This document shows, in pieces, positions 28,801 to 42,100 of a stretch of DNA of 64,000 nt. Made by a program: the position numbers and the translations under genes. The DNA is from Acridotheres tristis. Its lineage: Eukaryota > Chordata > Aves > Passeriformes > Sturnidae. The stretch covers positions 2,051,335 to 2,115,334 of the forward strand of contig CM072890.1 in the NCBI GenBank assembly GCA_037013685.1. Reading direction: 5' to 3'. A model generated the notes under the pieces. The model had not been told where the DNA came from, made no database searches, and saw only the letters and a list, made by a program, of their open reading frames with translations. The stretch's first letter is position 1. The number at the start of each line of letters is the position of its first letter.

Positions 28801-31800
28801 ACCAAAACAAAAAAAAAACTAGGGTATTTTTGGAACCCTAATACTTATCACTTCCTGACTCTAGACACAATTTATTTATCCAGGGCTGTAAAGTGGCCAG
28901 TGAAGGCTGCAGATAGCCACAATCTTTGCACAGAGGCTGTGTGTGCTCTCCTGGTGCTGAGGTTTGGACACACATCCTGAAGGAAGCTGTCACATCCCCT
29001 ACCCAACGACTCTGCTGCACTCTGCCATCAAACACAGTCCTTTGGCTTTTTCCACAGCCCTAAAACCTTCCTTCAACGAGAGGAGATCTGCTTCTTTTTG
29101 ACTGCTTTCATTTCATTCTGTACACTAAATACCTGCAATGACGTGGCTGGAGGAGTCAGAACAGCACGGGATCAATGCAGGTGTCTCACAGCACTCCCGG
29201 CAGACTCCACAGGATGCAAACACAAACCTTCCACAAGAGCTGCACCTAAGTCAACTTTAACAAGCCACTTTGCAGTTTTCACAAGCTTAGTTACTATTTT
29301 CAGCAACTTTGCCCTCAGCACAGATACAAAAACAGAGCAAAAACGCTCCAGTGCACGCTGAAGTTTCAAAGAAGCCTTCAGCAAACTTATTCTTACAGCT
29401 AATACTACTCCCTGCAAGCAGAAAAATGTATTTTTTTTTGTTTGGCTGGGGTTTTGTTTCTTTTTTTACATGTTTGTTACATTTGGTTGTTTTTAAAAAG
29501 ACATGCTACTTCTGCTTTTGTACCCAGGAGAATCAGCAGGACAGCGTCTACTTTATGTGCTGTAGAAAGTTCTCAGTTCTTATTGCCTGTTTTATTTGAT
29601 CTTCTTTTTTATATATATATATATTTTAAGGATCTTTAAAGGTTTCAAAAAGGTTCTAAAAGGTAGAAAGTAAGAGGGTTTTTTTTCTTATTATGTAGGT
29701 AATGAAAAAAAAAACTGTCTAAAACCACACTTAGGTCATTTCCTGTTCCTTCTAGGTTTTGTCAGACTTGCACGTCAGAGTAAAGGCCAACCAGTAATTT
29801 ATGGCAACTGGGGGAGGGAGGGCAGAGGGGGGAGAAATAAAAAAAAAAAAAAAAAAGCCTGCTGTGTGCAGATCCTTTAATTGCCCATTATAAGCATTTT
29901 CCTTTGGAGCATGTGGTTCCAATCACCATCAAAGGAAAGCAATAGTGCTAGGTGGATTACTGCTCTGCTCCAGTGCAGTTGCTTTGGTGTTCTGGCATTT
30001 TGTACCACTTTTACTGTCATCCAAAACCCAAAGACTATTTTTTTTTCTTTTTTCTTTTTTTTTTTTTTTTTTTTAAGTGGTGTTTATTTTTGCAGAAAGC
30101 AAGATCTAGAAATTGCTCCCCAAACATCCTTTTCCCATTTACCTATTGGGATTATTTTACAATTATACACAGTAAAAGCCTTTACTGCTGTGTTGACACA
30201 CTGTTAATGCATCGTGTTGGAAGAGACAGAGGGAACAACCTCACATTTTATCTTCCTTCAATAGAAGGATGTGCAAAAATCTTATGCTGAAATATCTCAC
30301 TGCACGCTGATGTACTCTAAATGCAGAAACTAGAAACACTTAGAGATGAACCAATTTCTTCTTATAACTTACATTTTTCAATCAGTTGCTGTCTTTCCAC
30401 CTATTACCCTGAAGTACAGGTATGAATCTTGTACTTTTTCTTTTCAGCAAAGAGAAACTATTCCCTATGAGCACAAGTGGGATTTTTCAGAATTGAGCTG
30501 GAAAAGGGGGATACTGAATTTTTCACCCAGAGTTTTCTCACTAATTTCCTCTTTAAAATCTCGTACATACGTATAAAAATACTTCTATTTTCCTCTCACC
30601 TCACTCCCTCTCTAAAACAAGAAGCATAAAATTCAACTGTACAACTCTCTTAGTCAAAAATTACCAGGAACCTGAAAATGGTTAGCATCAAATGAATTAG
30701 ACCAAATAATCATCTACTCCAATATCTTGTCTTTAGCAACAGCAGCCACCTCAAGATAAGGATATTCTTAAGAGTAAAACAGCCCAAGAATCCAGGTGAT
30801 ACAACGTATATTGCATGTATATTACAGAAGTCCGTGGATTTTTCACCTTTTTTCGGACCTAAATAACATTCTGACAGATCCAACATCACACACAAAGGCA
30901 TTTCACAAGTTAAACGCAGGTTTTGCAAAGTTCCCCTTCGCTCTGGATCTGTCACACAGGGAGGAAGCAAACAACCAGCAGCACTTTCATGCAGTTCACC
31001 CACTGAACAACTTGTTTTTGCAAAAGCTCGGAGTTGCTCTCCAGCTGACTTCAGGCACAAGATGAATTTTTTTTTTTTTTTTTGAGGCTGCATTTTCATA
31101 TCCCTCAGGCTGCACCTTCAGCACAACAAACCCTCTAAATCACTGAACGCTGATTTTCATTTGATTGTGTTAATTGCTTAGGGTCTTTTATTTATAAAAT
31201 TGCCACAGGGTTTACACAAATGAGTGTTGTTTCCTTTCAATGACTTGAGGGTGACCCAAAAAAAGGAATATTACAGGGACTGCAGTTAGAGAAGTAAAGC
31301 TGAAAGAAGCTGGTCAAGACGCCAAAGAAGATATTATGTCATAAAGGAAAGCAAATATTGCTGCAGTGCTTTGGTTGGAAGTTATACACTGGGGCTGAAC
31401 TGACTCCATTCTCAGTTGCTCCAGCTAAAGACTTAAAAGCAATAATTTTAAAACCGATGAGAATATAATTATGAGGCTGATTACAAGAGCGAATACGTTA
31501 CTGAAAGTTAAATCAGTATTAAGAAAAATTATCTTAATGGACAAGTTTCTGGTTGAAGTGCCAGGAAATACAAGATGATCTCTCTTAGGGGGAGAAAAAT
31601 ATTGAAACTCTGAAGAATGTAATACAGATTGCTCTCCGAAAGAGAGGGGAATGCAAATTGCTGCATTCTACAGAAAGTGCCAATTTACTTTTCTCTAATG
31701 TATTCATGGTAAGTAGTACTTTAGTTGGCAGCTTCGTAAGCAGCTGAGAAAAGAATCAAATGACAGCAGATTTGAAAGAAAGCAGATTTTTTCCTCCCCA

Positions 31801-31935
31801 TAGTAACACTGTGATGCTGTTCTAAATGAAAAATAAACACCAATGTTGCCTTCCCACCTGTTGTAGCGTTAGGTGATGAGTAACTTAAACAAAACGCCTT
31901 GTGAAGATCCACTTCGTGCCCAAAATGCAAGTCTT

Positions 31936-32607
31936 GCATGGATATTTGTTTGTCTTGCATGGATATTTGTTTGTCTTGCATGGATATTTGTTTGTCTTGC
32001 ATGGATATTTGTTTGTCTTGCATGGATATTTGTTTGTCTTGCATGGATGTTTGTTTGTCTTGCATGGATGTTTGTTTGTCTTGCATGGATGTTTGTTTGT
32101 CTTGCATGGATGTTTGTTTGTCTTGCATGGATATTTGTTTGTCCTGCATGGATATTTGTTTGTCTTGCATGGATATTTGTTTACCTTGCATGGATGTTTG
32201 TTTGTCCTGCATGGATGTTTGTTTGTCCTGCATGGATGTTTGTTTGTCCTGCATGGATGTTTGTTTGTCCTGCATGGATGTTTGTTTGTCTTGCATGGAT
32301 GTTTGTTTGTCTTGCATGGATATTTGTTTGTCTTGCATGGATATTTGTTTACCTTGCATGGATATTTGTTTGTCTTGCATGGATATTTGTTTATCTTGCA
32401 TGGATATTTGTTTGTCTTGCATGGATATTTGTTTGTCTTGCATGGATATTTGTTTATCTTGCATGGATATTTGTTTATCTTGCATGGATATTTGTTTGTC
32501 TTGCATGGATGTTTGTTTGTCTTGCATGGATATTTGTTTGTCTTGCATGGATGTTTGTTTGTCTTGCATGGATATTTGTTTGTCTTGCATGGATATTTGT
32601 TTACCTT
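31936..32607 (+). repeat. 21-bp minisatellite, 32 exact-length units
   Basis: The unit consensus is gcatggatatttgtttgtct plus t. The 32 units are all exactly 21 bp with no indels. Variation is confined to position 9 (A or G) and positions 17-20: GTCT in most units, GTCC in units 10 and 13-16, ACCT in units 12, 20 and 32, ATCT in units 22, 25 and 26. Position 9 is G in units 6-9, 13-18, 28 and 30. The array is bounded by cccaaaatgcaagtctt on the left and ggatgagcagagtg on the right. Because 21 is divisible by 3 and no frame of the unit has a stop, all six frames are open, which explains several long ORFs here. Confidence 0.98.
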
Positions 32608-34740
32608 GGATGAGCAGAGTGAACAAAGCAATTGCCACCAGCAGTGACAAACATCCCTGCACCTTGCCTTGTGACTGATCCAGCACAGCAAATATTCACT
32701 CAGACCCCTCTGGGAGTGGGGACCATTCCCTAATCTGGGGAGAGAATTGTCTGTGAGAAGACTGAGGGATGGACAGACTCAGATCTCAGCTAAAAGAGGA
32801 GAAAAAAAGAACCCCAGGCAGCCTCAAACAGCAGAAGTCACTGTGAAATCCTTGGGTTTAACGAGGTTTGGTAGCACATCCTCCTTAATGCCGTGCCCTT
32901 TAAGGAGGTGTAAACTCAATTTCACATTCTGCTCGTGTGGTAACTAAAGGTGCAATTCCACAATCAACATCTCCTAAACCAGAGGTTCTTTACTTCATTG
33001 GCTTTTAATATATTTTTATATATTTATATATATTCCATTCTGCTGTTTCAACTATCACAGGACTCACAACACTTGAAGACATAACTGTGCAACCTACTGT
33101 AATGGGAAATTGCATCCAAAATCCTATTTCCATCCCATTGCTTTGATTTGCTCTCTAAGCTACTTTGCTACCCTATTTGTAGGTAACTTGCAGTTACCTA
33201 CAGAACTCTTATTGCAAAGGTTTCTAAATACCATCAAATCAAAATCTAGAATAAAAAAAAAAAAAAAGTGATGCTGACTTGGTCCCTAGTGTTGTTTCTG
33301 TAAGTTTTCCCACAATTTTGATGAGTGAAATCCTAATCCAACTACACCTCCATTAAAAGAAAGAAAAAAACCCCAAACTTTTGTTTCTATAACATATCTT
33401 ACTTATGATTTTGATTAGTAAAATCATTATCCAAACCTCTCACTCCCCTCCAAAAGAATAAACATCTTATAAATACCCAGACTCAACAAAACTTTTTTTT
33501 TTTTTTTTTTCTTTCATTTTGGTAGCATGACTCAGATGGAGAAACTAATATGAAAGAAAGAGGTCAAGATGGGTCAAGTGTCTTCCAGGGTCTGTAAGAT
33601 AATGAGGAGAGCTTGCCAGATTTTTCTATACCAGCAGAAGAACATTGGAATCTTCCTTTAAACTGCAAGAGATTTTTAGCAAAATCATCACAACAGTGAA
33701 AGTTACATAAACATCTACAGAGAACAACATTGGCAGTGAGAATATAATTTGCCATTTGGGACAAGTATTACTTCCAATAAAGTTGCAATGTAGCATGCCC
33801 AATAAATCCATCAAATTTTATAAATGCATGCAAAGGAACTCTTCCTTGGGGAACAACACTAATTTTTTCATTTCTCAACTTTTTTTTTTTTAACAGTGTT
33901 TAATGTGCTTGCTATGAAATCTCTTTCAGACTCTGTTTTCAAAATAATTACTAATAAGACAAAACTAAAAAAAAAAAGAAGCCTACACTCATCTGTGACT
34001 AATTCTATGTTCTTATCAACAAATCCATCTCTTGACTAGCATCTCACAGAACTTGCATATGTTTTGATTTATTTTCTCTAAAGCAAAAAGGGGGAAAATA
34101 CCAAGAATTTTAACCATAGAAAAACAATGGGATGCCAAGACTCCCAGCAATATCTCACTAGAAAAATACTGTCCCAGCGAGACAAGCAGGAAAGCTTTGA
34201 CAAAACTTAGCAGACTTCTTGAAATTTGCCATTCCATCAAAAAAAAAAAATTTAAAAATCCCTGAAACCTCATAATCTTTATTAGAAAGGCAAATATTTA
34301 TATAGCTTGGGGGTTTTTAATTGAAAGCTGTGCACCTCATGCTTTAAAAACAAACATTTGTTTGCATTTCAGAAATGATAATTTTACTCTCAAATTAATA
34401 CATATAAAAATATCTTCTACAGTGTTTCATTATTAAATTTAAACTGATATGAATCAAGTAGAATTTTTTCCCTATTTGAATGTTTTTAACATATCATTTA
34501 ACTTATGATGTCCAAAATAGGTCTATTAATCAATTACTCTTGCAAAGCACATACAAATTAAAGTAGGAGAAAAACAAATAATCAGGTATTTAACCATTCA
34601 TGTCAGATAAGATTTTATTCGAGGAATAAAATCTGTATAATGTGTTAAAACCAATCCCAAAGTAGGTCTTGTACCATAGGACCAGAAAATGGCAGCTACA
34701 CTATCAGCTTTTAAAAGGATGCAGAAAAATGTGAGGAAAA

Positions 34741-35118
34741 CATCAGAAAAATTGGACAGAATTTGCAGGGAGGGATCAGATAGATACAGAAGCCTCCAAA
34801 ATTAATTTATAGCTACACCATGTAAATGTAATATTGACAAAAATCAGCATAGTTTTCTACACTAAAACCTTGCCAAATGAATCTACTGGAATTTTTGAAA
34901 CAGACTGCACACACCAAGAAAAGTGGACCAGCCAAACAGTGTGCTTTGATTTAAAAAACAAACACAAACAAAATATAGTGAACAACTTTGATATGGTCTC
35001 CCCTTAATGATCCTGAAGAAATCACATTTACATCAGAAAAACTGGACAGAATTTGCAGGGGTGGGGATGAGGTAGGTACAGAACCCTACAAAATTAATTT
35101 GTAGCTACACCATTTACA
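34741..35118. repeat. Local direct duplication (about 88 bp, offset 290 bp)
   Basis: 34741-34828 and 35031-35118 share catcagaaaaa, tggacagaatttgcaggg, aaaattaattt and tagctacacca, with a few substitutions and small indels. No known family recognised with confidence. Confidence 0.85.
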
Positions 35119-36344
35119 TGGGAAGAAAGGAATGGCTTTCTTCAGGATTAGTGATTTGTTAAAACATAAAAAATAAAGAATGAGAGTAGAACATTCACAA
35201 AAAAAAAAAAAAAATCCCAATAGGGATTTCCCCAACGATTCAAGCTGGAATCTATCCTAATCAGCCCACTCGAAATGAATTGAAAGAGCAATAGATGTCT
35301 GAAGTGTCAACATGCATTGACAACACAAAATTCCTGAGGATATTCAGAAATAGAGTTGATTGTGAAAAAAACAGCAATAGGCCTTAATATAGTGATTAAA
35401 TAGGAATAAAACATTGCTGAAATTCTGCACTGAGTGCTGCGAACCAAAATTAATTTTAAACTATTTATATAGAAAGCTGAGCTTATGTTATTGCAATAAC
35501 AACCAGAAAAGAGATCTTGGCATCAACTGCTTCAGCCCAATTCTCAGAGATGCTAAATGAAATATTAGAAAAGGAACATCAAACAATACAGACAAACCAG
35601 CATCACTGCACAGATCTGAGCAATCCACAGCCCGAGCTGCAGAGAGACAGAAGTACTGGAGAAATAAAAAAGGGCAGGCTAATGAGGGAAACCAAAGGGA
35701 TGGAGCAGTTTGTACCGTGGGGAGCTGCACAGAATGAGAGACTGGGACCCCTCAAGTGTGAGGAAAAAAGGGATTTTTACAATGCTCTGTGGCTGTCGTG
35801 GAATGGAATGGTTGGGCTGCACTAGGATGGGGACCATGGAATTAGAGCAGCTGGCAGCAGGCTTAAACAAAGCCTAAGGAGGGATTTCTCACACACTACA
35901 TAAATAAATTATTGCAGTAATTGCTGCTGGTTTTTACAGGGGGAAAAAAAAAATAAATGTAACCAAAGATGTTAAAAAACTTCACACACAGTCATCAATC
36001 CATGGCCACTCAGCAGAGCCCAGATGGATCCTCCAGCTAAGGATGGCCCAAACTGAGCCTTGACAAACCAAGGCAGGGGAAGAACCACTCCTGAAAGAAA
36101 TATCACTGCTGACTATTGCTACAGATAAAAAGCCTGGGCTGAGTGGGGCAGTTTGGTATTCTCTCCAATTAATGTAAAGAAAGTAATTATAAAAATGGGC
36201 CCATCTTAGCAATCTTCTTCATTGCCTGGAACTGTACTGTTCTTTATATCCCTGGGCAGTTTGCTAATGAGACCTGCTTAGAGAACTGCTCCTCTCACCC
36301 ATTTCTGTCTCTATTAGTGGTTGCCAGCCTCTTTCTGGAAATCT

Positions 36345-36730
36345 CACACAATAGTTTGGGTTAGAAGGGACCTCTGGAGATGATCCAGTCCAATCCCCTG
36401 TGCCCAGGCAGGGTCACAGGAGCAGTGGCACAGGAACACATCAGGTGGGTTTGAATGTCTGCACAGAGGGAGACTCCAGGATCTCCCAGTGCTCTCACAC
36501 CCTCAGTGGAAATAAGTTTTTCCTCGTGTTGAGGTGAAACTTCTTTTGAAAAAAGAAAAAAAGAGGCTGGCACCACCTTCTTGACATCCACCTTGGAGAT
36601 ATTTATATACATTGATGTGATCCCCTCTCAGTATTCTCTTCTCTCCACTGAACAGACACAGCTTTCTTCCTCCACTCCTGTAGTTTGGAATATTCTTCTC
36701 TTCTCTTCTCCCCACCCAAGGGCAGCAGCA
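36345..36730 (-). mobile_element. CR1 LINE, 3'-end copy
   Basis: It starts at the antisense 3' end (aatagtttgggttagaaggg) and continues through gaggctggcaccaccttctt, gatcccctctcagtattctc and ccactgaacagacacagc. One of the longer copies in the window. Confidence 0.88.
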
Positions 36731-38559
36731 GTCTCCTACTCCCCCCACAGAGTTCCACATGACCCAGTCCTTCACTTTAAAAGAAATGTATCTTTATAAA
36801 ATATACATTATCCACCTGATTCGTTTACATTATGGCTCAGATATTATTTAATCCATTTGTTCCTTTTGCAGAATAAGTGACATTAATGATCTAGCCCTCC
36901 TTCCTCCAATACCTAAGTATGTGGCTTCTTCAGAACTTAAATACAAAATAGATGAAACAGTTTGGGAAAGCCCAATGACATTCCTTTTCAGGCTGTCTAT
37001 ATTTTTATATACACATCCATGCATATACATCTGTCTATGTCCACATGTATATACACATAAACCCTACAGAAAAGGGCACATAAAGTATCGAATCACACTC
37101 TAAAAGCTCTTTAAAACATCATTGCCCTAACAACAGTATCACCTCTTATGCTGGAGCATCAGCAAAGTAAGTGGCATAATAAATGAAGAAACATCAAAAC
37201 ATCAGCTTGCATAATGCTTAGAAAATGCATGGGAAAAGTAAGCTACAGAACTTTTGCTTTTTCATGCAATGCATCTCATCTCTTTTATTCTTCATTGCAC
37301 TTAGAAAATGTGAACATCTGGCAGGCAACTCAAACTAATCGGGAAGGTTCAATAGAGACAAACAGGGGGAAGAGCAGCACATCCAGCAGCAGAGATCTCA
37401 ACAAAGCAACAAAATGCAGCACCAAACATTAAACACAAAACTCAGCCCAGTGCAGACAGGAGCCAACAGAGCTGAGAACTTACAGTGACACTGACCCAAT
37501 CAAACACATTGATCAAGCTGCTCTCACACATCCAATTAGAGTCCACTTTTTGAAGACCAGAGGAAATTGGAATTCTGATTGGAAGATGACAGGCAGTGTC
37601 ACAAGTGTAACTGCTGTAAAAGGCACAGGGCACACATCTCTGAGCATCAGGACTGAGCAGCTTAAAAGAACCTGAATTCAGAAAAGATGGGTAAGAATTC
37701 TTGAGATTAGCACTTTGCTTAAAACTAGCCAGAGACCTTCAGAAACTGCACTTGAAATTTGAATATGCTCGTTGCTAATTACATTTCTAAATGAAAACAA
37801 ACTTAGTTCTTTCCCCATTCTTTATCCTCTAATAATTTTACTATTACTGCTTGGAAAGAAATTAGATGAGCAGCAGCAAAAAGGAGAACAGGAGGGCAAA
37901 GGAGAAATAAGGAAGGAAAATATTATTGTGAGATCCTAAATTACTATTCCTTAACTTGCTATTTTCTTTCAAAAGGATTATTTAATATTTTTAAAGTATT
38001 TTACAGACTCCTCAGATTGTCATACCAAGGTCCATGATCTGCTCTATCTACACAAATGTTTATTTTTTGATTTGATGGTGATAGCTGATGATCACACGAT
38101 CTATAAGAAAGAACAGGGAAATAAACAAACTGTATATAGAAAAAGTTCTATTTATGCTAAAGAAATTGGAAAGAAAAATTACAAAAAAACCACTGACATA
38201 TAATTTTATACACTATGGATGAAATTGTAAATAAAGATACTTTGCAGAAAAAAGGTTAAAATTAGGCAGCTGTAAACTCAGAAATGTAAAAACAGATGGA
38301 CAAAACCTTTTCTGAAATCTATGGAAACAAAAATATTTATTCTATGGTACTTTTTTTCCTTTCCTTCTTTTTTTTAATCCTTTCTTCTCAATCTGCCTTT
38401 TTATACTGCCGAACTTTTTTTGCATTTCTTTCTGCCAAGGACAGTCAGCTGGCCAATAAGGGCAATTAGATCAGCAAGACATCACATAATTGCCATGCAT
38501 GTTGCCAGGGATTTTGACCCAAAGATCAGTCAGGAGGAAGTTGATGGGGGAAAAAAACC

Positions 38560-38655
38560 AAAACAAACAATCAAAAATCTCTCGAATTTTAAGGAAGACA
38601 GACTTCATAAAAAAGAAACAAAAAAAAAACCCCAAACAAATAAAAAACCCAAGCA
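38560..38655. repeat. A/C-rich low-complexity tract
   Basis: A-runs interrupted by CC or CCCC (aaaaaaaaaccccaaac). It resembles the tracts at 4050, 9220, 18690 and 22140. Confidence 0.75.
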
Positions 38656-38837
38656 CAATTCACCTGAAAATTACCCACTGCATTTGCTGCTTCTTTTTTG
38701 TTTCCCCCTGCTTCCATATTTTTACAATAAAAAACCCATTAGAGTTTGCCCTCATTTCAACCCCTTCTCTCCATCAGGCCATGAAGATTTCAATCTTTCC
38801 AGGCCTACGTGTGCAGTGGCTTTTTCTTGGTCACAGA

Positions 38838-39125
38838 AGACAGCGACCACAGAATGACAGAATTCCCTGAATGGGAAGGGACCCACAGGGATCATCAAAT
38901 CCCAGCTCTGCACAGGACACCCCAAAAGCCCCACCCTGTGCCCACCGCCCTGGGGAGCTGCTCCAGTGCCCAAACACCCTCGGGATGAAACCCAAACCTT
39001 TCCCAGATATCCATCCTAATGTCCCCTGGCACAGCTTGGGGCCATTCCCCTGGGTGCTGCCACAGGTCCCCACTGAGGAGAGATCGGTGCCTGCTCCTCT
39101 GCTTGCCCCCCTGAGGAAGCTGCAG
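38838..39125 (-). mobile_element. CR1 LINE, 3'-end copy
   Basis: Antisense CR1 motifs in order: cagaattccctgaatgggaa, gggacccacagggatcatca, ggggagctgctccagtgccc, and aggtccccactgaggagaga. Confidence 0.85.
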
Positions 39126-42100
39126 ATTTCTGAAGGTCTGCCCTGTCTCTGTTATGCAGTTATCAATCAGAAATGCTCATTAAAGGCTCATTACTAATCC
39201 CAGGTTAAATTGAACAGAGGACACCCTGCTTCCTTTGGAGCTCTGTGCTGGCAGCTGCCTCTGTTCCCTTGTGCTTCAATTATGCCATTGATTGCTGAAA
39301 GTATCTTTTAACACTGAGGAAAAGCAGCCACTGCAGCTTTAACAGCAGATGACAAAACAGGAAACACAAACACTTACGAAATATTAAGCCCAGAGGGACT
39401 AATTTTATTCTTTAATTACATAAAACAGAGCAGAGCATAGTAATTTCTGCACCCATCCCATAACTACCAACTGGTTTACTTTAGAACCTATTTTTAATGA
39501 CAATGTCTGGGTCTTATCACAGAAGTTAATTTTAGTTGAAAGAGCTTATGTGTGAATGAATACTTCAAATATTTGCTCTAGATTATGCCCTATGCAGCAT
39601 TATTGCACTAAATCACCTCACCTCTCCAGACTACGTGGGAGCACAGAAAACTCATCCTCCAAAAATTAATGTTACTTTAAAAATGAATTCTGTGTTGAAC
39701 AATTACAGCATGAGAGAATTTATATCTCTCTTCAGATTCCAACTTCCTGCACTATCTTTTGCATGTACAGGGAGGAGTCCTATGACAAGTTCAGCAGAGC
39801 AGGAAGATCATTGTTACACTTCAGCTTTTTCCTCTCAGGAATAAAATAAACAAATCTTGCATTTCAAGACCATCAAAATATTGGGGGGGGGGAGCTGAGG
39901 GATCAACATCTGCCATAACCACAAAAGCGAAACTATTTAAACGCTTTAACAACTAAAAAGCAATTTCTAAATAACATCATGATAAAGACAGGCAGACCTT
40001 GGTTCTGTGGGCAGTTTGTTACCAGAGCTGCTCCCAAGTGCTCCACAGAAAGCAGTAAAGCACAGATTTAACAGCAGTCCATGTGCAAAGGCAGATGGGA
40101 CCAATATTACAGATCAAAAGCTCTGACACAGCTCAACTTCAGAGAATTGCTTCCTCAAGGAAGAAGCAAAAGCTATTTTCTCCAAGATTAATTTGGTTAG
40201 AGACCAATTCTTTCTCAGAACATGTTTTCCTCCTCATTGATAGCAGGTCCTAACTGAGCCTGAAGTAGATTTAGAAACCTTCCCAACTTGCAACCAGAGC
40301 ATGAAAGTTTAGGACTTCACTGGAGGAAATCATTGATGTTTCCCCAAAATATCCTTTAATTCCTGGGGACGAGTCCACATCAAAAATCACATTTCTCAAA
40401 CACAAGCCTGATTGCAAAGGTGTACACAGACATCCAACTCTGAAGCAGCCTCCATAATAAAGGTGGGTCTAAGGCATGGTCAAGTGCAAATGAGAATCTT
40501 TGAGGCACAAACTAGAAAAGATGCAAAGCAATTTGTTTTAACAGATGTTACAGTATGAGAACAAAAGATTAATCAGACAGCAAAAGAAGTCAATTGCTCG
40601 GGCTCAAAATTGCTGTGTAGTTTCAAGAAATGGTGATTGTAGGATTAAACTTTCAGGATTAGACTGGTTGATGCCAGTGAGAAGAAACACAGAAAGGCAA
40701 GGTTTGTGTGAGTGCCCATGGGTCCTGAGAGGGAAGAAATTTTCCAGTCTCCAAAGCAGAGCTATGTGTCCACCTATGGAATTTAACTATGGATGAAGAA
40801 CCACAACAGAATTCTTAACTAGAAGGAAGTTGCACAAGTCTCACACTACTCTTTAGGAGTAGTTTTCTAGGATTGCAGGTATTAAAATTCTACCTGTGAG
40901 CCTGAAGTCCAGAAGAAAGATGCTGCACAAATGTCTAAAACACTTGAGTAGACCATTGAAGTTTTGCTGTTGTATGATATTCCATTTCTTCTCTTGCTAG
41001 AGCCCTTAGAAATGCTCTCACTCTCATTACATAAAGGCTATTTCCTCTTTCTGATAAAACTTCTTTTTCACCACTTTCTTTCATATAAACAGCATCACCA
41101 ATGGTTTTTAATACAATTGAACATTTTCATGCTGCTTACATCGTAGTGTCTGCACAGTGCTACAATTCTTCTCAAAAACCAGAGATGACTGTAAAACATG
41201 CAGTTTAGACACTTCCAAAGAAATTTAGCAGGGTGTGTGCAAAACCCACTTTGACTCCTCAGGCTGGCTCTCACAGAATAGTTTGGGAAAAGCAGCAATG
41301 CCCCAATTTCTGGGTGCTTCTCTCACAAACCAGCTGCCTCAAGCAGAGCAGCTGCCAGGGATGCAGGCTGGGCAAGTGGCCAACCTGGCTCACGTGCACC
41401 TATATACCCAACAGAGCAATTAAAAAGGCACAAAACAGTTCCCAATTATGCCAGCAGCTCTGAATCTTGGGGCTCACAGCAGGGTTGAGGGAGCATGAGA
41501 CAGCCTGAAGGAGCTCCCAGCATTCAGCTCCACTCTGTGGATGCTCCAGCACCACCTGATCTCTCCTTCCTAGCAAGTTTCTTCCAAAATATGAGCCCAG
41601 ATGCCAATATTGAAATTGCAGGAAATATCTTAAATAATTGCTTAAGCCCCAAGACTCGCATAATGCTACTTTTCATTCAAAAAGCACAGGGTACTTATTC
41701 ATGAAGAAATGAGTCAATAATGATTTACACAAGTGACATTATTTTACCCTGCTTATGCGAGCAAATTAGAACATTATTTCTATTGTCTTCTTTCAAATAT
41801 CACCATCTGAGTTTTGTGTATTTTGTTTTTAAACAGAATTAATATTTTAAAATTTAATAAAGAAATCCTGTCCAGACACGAACTGAAATGCAGCCAGGGT
41901 TATTTTTTTGGTGGTTAGAAAGCAAGATTCAAGGCGAGCACATCTGAGTAAGTTTTGACAGTAGTGTCATATCAAATTAATTTTTCAATGCTCTTTTGTT
42001 CACAGCAAGTTTCACTAATTGTCAAAATATAGGAAAATTAAGGTCTACACATGTTTCAGACTCTGGGGGCCTTCATCAGGAAGAAGTCAGGCTGTGTTAG

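Noticed and set aside
31936..32607. CRISPR array
   Set aside because: Units abut with no unique spacers, the host is a vertebrate genome, and no cas genes are present. It is a minisatellite.
31721..32686. Secreted repeat protein with signal peptide on the minus strand
   Set aside because: The frame opens at GTG, not ATG, after an in-frame TGA; the hydrophobic segment has no ATG start. The array is open in every frame, so length alone is no evidence of coding. Kept only as a low-interest finding.
35490..35900. Definite LINE annotation
   Set aside because: Only a vague reverse-transcriptase-like reading; too weak to call a family.
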